Assembly: GCA_000499405.2 (NCBI GenBank)
Contig: HG738139.1
Span: 16,096,858-16,160,857 of the forward strand
Source: Onchocerca volvulus
Taxonomy: Eukaryota; Nematoda; Chromadorea; Rhabditida; Onchocercidae
Reading direction: 5' to 3'
DNA length: 64,000 bases
Below the pieces are notes generated by a model. It did not search any database, was not told the origin of the DNA, and saw only the letters and a program-made list of their open reading frames with translations. Both the position numbers and the translations under genes were made by a program. Below, one piece after another: positions 61,851 through 64,000 of this stretch (position 1 is its first letter; every line of letters begins with the position of its first letter).

Positions 61851-63579
61851 CTTTCCCTAAAATGACAAGAATTTCCGGACAATGGGAATAATTTCTTCCG
61901 TTCTCTCATCAGATGACGTAATAACATTATGTAATTCGTGATTTGAAATTTATGTCGACTTCAAAATGTATAATCTGGAATTATTTCTCATGTAATTTAA
62001 TCAGTCGTTTGGTTGTTATGTGATATTTGCATCAGCCCAGGATGTTAGTTATGTTGGATAGTTTTTTATTGATTTTGACATGTCGTCGTGGTGAATTCTT
62101 CGAATGAATTTCACTTTGACATAATGCATTTGTCTTGTTATAGACGATATAAAGAATCAGACTTTTATTTAAAAATTTTCAACGACAAAATATCAACGAA
62201 AAAGAAAGCAAATCTTTTTTGTTTAGTTTTCTTTTTTTTTACTTATTTTTTCAAAAAACTGAACGGACAAAACAAGTTTATTAGGAAAACAAACCGAAAA
62301 AAACAAAATACTTCCATGTATGACCTGCAAAATGACAAATATCGACATGTAATATTCTATTGAAAACAAAAATAAAACAAAAAGGAACTATTGAAAATAC
62401 AGTGATATTTGAAATAATTACATGATTAGTTAAATAATAATGAATTTATCAATTTCTTTTCTAAAGATTTGTAAAAATGATACCTCGCATACGGTAAATA
62501 TGAGATTTGATAAACATTAGAAAACCAGATGAATGATTAATAAAATAAGCTAATTTATAAGATATCCTCCATTTAAAATCATCACATTCTCCTTATTCAT
62601 TTAAAAAAAAAAAAAAAAGTTCATTGCTCATTTTTCTCTCAAGGAGTATTAAAATATAAAATTATTAAACTGTCTTTGGTATTCATTCAAATATTTGTAA
62701 TGTTTTCCATCTGAGAACTGATCAAATGTTAATATGAAATTGCGTTATTGTCGGATACTTTAAAAAATTTCATATTTTTATTTAGATAAAATGAATGGAT
62801 AGGAAACAGAAGCAATTTTTTTTTCGTTCTTTTACTTTAATTAAAAATTAAGTTTTGATTTATGATATGCTTCAATGGAAATATTGAAATAACTTACTTA
62901 TCATTGTGTGATAATAAATCCTGAATAATAAAAGCCTAAACCATTTTGTGTGCATGTGTGTGTACGTGTATTCGTGTATGTTTATATGTTTAAATGTTTG
63001 TTTATATATAATAAATGAGTCGAAAATGGTAAATTTTCTTGAACGAAACTTTTCCTTTTTGAATATGAGTAAAAGTTATGTACTGGCTGACGAATTACCA
63101 TGATTCTTAATAGGGTAGATTTAAAAAATCATCAATATTTAAGTGTTTGTGATATTCAGGCATATTAATTTGTTACAATTTATGTTTTTGTAACCAGTAA
63201 TTTAGGGAAACACAACATGATCTGGAAGGTAATTAACAATAAAATCAAACAATTATCTTAAAAGTTAATGCAAAACAAATCATAATGAACAGAAAGTAAC
63301 AGATCCGATCTTCTATAAGACGAGTGAACTGTATCCATTGAAAGATGATTATTGTTATCAACTAATGATAACAGATCAAATCTGTTGATAGAATGATAGA
63401 ATATGGTGGATTCAACTGATTGGGAAAACAGAAGAACAGAAAGGAAGCTACTGAATTTTTTTTTTGCATAAATTTGGACATTCAGCAAAATAATCAGTTG
63501 CAGTTATCTGATTATTTTTGGAGTTTATATTATGTTCACATTGCCGCTTGAGTCGATTAATTTCTCTTTCAACTTTAAT
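61851..63579. other. Gene-free interval near the right edge
   Basis: AT-rich, with a short TG repeat at 62,948-62,980. Open frames at 62,088 and 63,258 are low complexity and unsupported. Presumably 3' flank of the minus-strand gene that enters from the right. Confidence 0.4.
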
Positions 63580-63976
63580 TCATCTTTTTGCTTTGCAATA
63601 ACGTCGAAAATAAATCTCTAAAAGTGAAAAAGATAAAAGACCTATTAAATTTGCCAGAATTTATCTGGTTTAATTATATCAATTACGAATAACAATATCA
63701 TTGCTCTACCTTGAAATTTCTAAATGACAATTTACTATTGTGCAATTCTATTAATTTGAAATTGTAATATCGTATTAATCGCATAAATTTAATTATCTTT
63801 CGTTCAGATCCACTTGAATTTGATTTTGTTTTTGGGAAATTTGAAACTTTTTACCTTAATCACAGATATAGATTTAAACTTACTGGCTTTCTGTTGCTCC
63901 ATAGATAATTCTCGTTGTATCTTATCATATTCGCTCTGTTTGCACTCAAGATCTCTTTGAAATTTATATATAAATG
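63580..63976 (-). CDS. C-terminal end of a coiled-coil protein, gene continues past the window
   Basis: Exon 63976-63884 (TTATTATAG acceptor, A/GTAAGT donor) reads FIYKFQRDLECKQSEYDKIQ then RELSMEQQKA, a charged heptad-like helix. Joined in phase to 63617-63580 it would end KIYFRRYCKAKR and stop. The exon at 63,884 is convincing; the last exon is less certain, because another frame of the same DNA is also open. The family is not recognised. Confidence 0.55.
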
Positions 63977-64000
63977 CTATAATAATAAAAATTAATTAAA

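Noticed and set aside
1..64000. CRISPR arrays, bacterial operons, riboswitches or Wolbachia-type insertions
   Set aside because: No regular spaced repeats, no long uninterrupted bacterial-like frames and no bacterial gene matches were seen.

Overview
This window is AT-rich eukaryotic DNA. Its genes are broken into small exons by introns of tens of bases to several kilobases, with GT donors (often GTAAG or GTATG) and acceptors of the TTTCAG or TTTTAG type. Splice-acceptor signals lie 0 to 23 bases upstream of the start codons of all four well-resolved genes, as expected for nematode spliced-leader trans-splicing. Together with a CDK5-activator gene, a nematode-style S1 protease, an MADF-domain protein and identical tRNA-Ile genes, this points to a nematode. 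A spirurid or filarial type is plausible, but the species cannot be fixed from sequence alone.

Layout: 1-8.5 kb holds no gene that I can support, but has two nested long inverted repeats. 8,553-12,372 (minus) is a nine-exon MADF-domain gene (421 aa). 13.08-13.4 kb is a TG-rich minisatellite. 16,360-25,382 (minus) is a six-exon CDK5 activator gene (p35/cdka-1 type, 397 aa) with introns of about 2.7 and 3.3 kb; the larger one holds a G-tract cluster. 25.4-36.2 kb is gene-poor, with two orphan minus-strand exon candidates and, at 31.3-33.8 kb, decayed duplicates of the protease locus. 36,737-41,565 (plus) is an eight-exon secreted trypsin-like serine protease gene (340 aa). It lies between two nearly identical inverted arms of about 640 bp that each carry its promoter-side sequence and signal-peptide exon. 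45,760-48,783 (minus) is a three-exon calmodulin-like EF-hand gene (144 aa) with a decayed copy of its last exon nearby.

From 50 kb on the window is mostly repetitive: an orphan exon at 50.2 kb, a mariner-like relic at about 54.1-54.7 kb, degenerate direct repeats at 56.4-57.0 kb, a decayed Helitron protein region at 57.1-58.0 kb, three identical tRNA-Ile(AAU) genes at 59.1-60.2 kb, a coding-like exon at 60.8 kb, a repeat-like GC-richer block at 61.1-61.85 kb, and a coiled-coil exon at the right edge.

The genes are independent eukaryotic transcription units; there is no operon-like set acting in one pathway. The exon models of the four main genes were built by hand. In each, the exon lengths sum to a multiple of three and the phases match across every junction, which is the main support for them.
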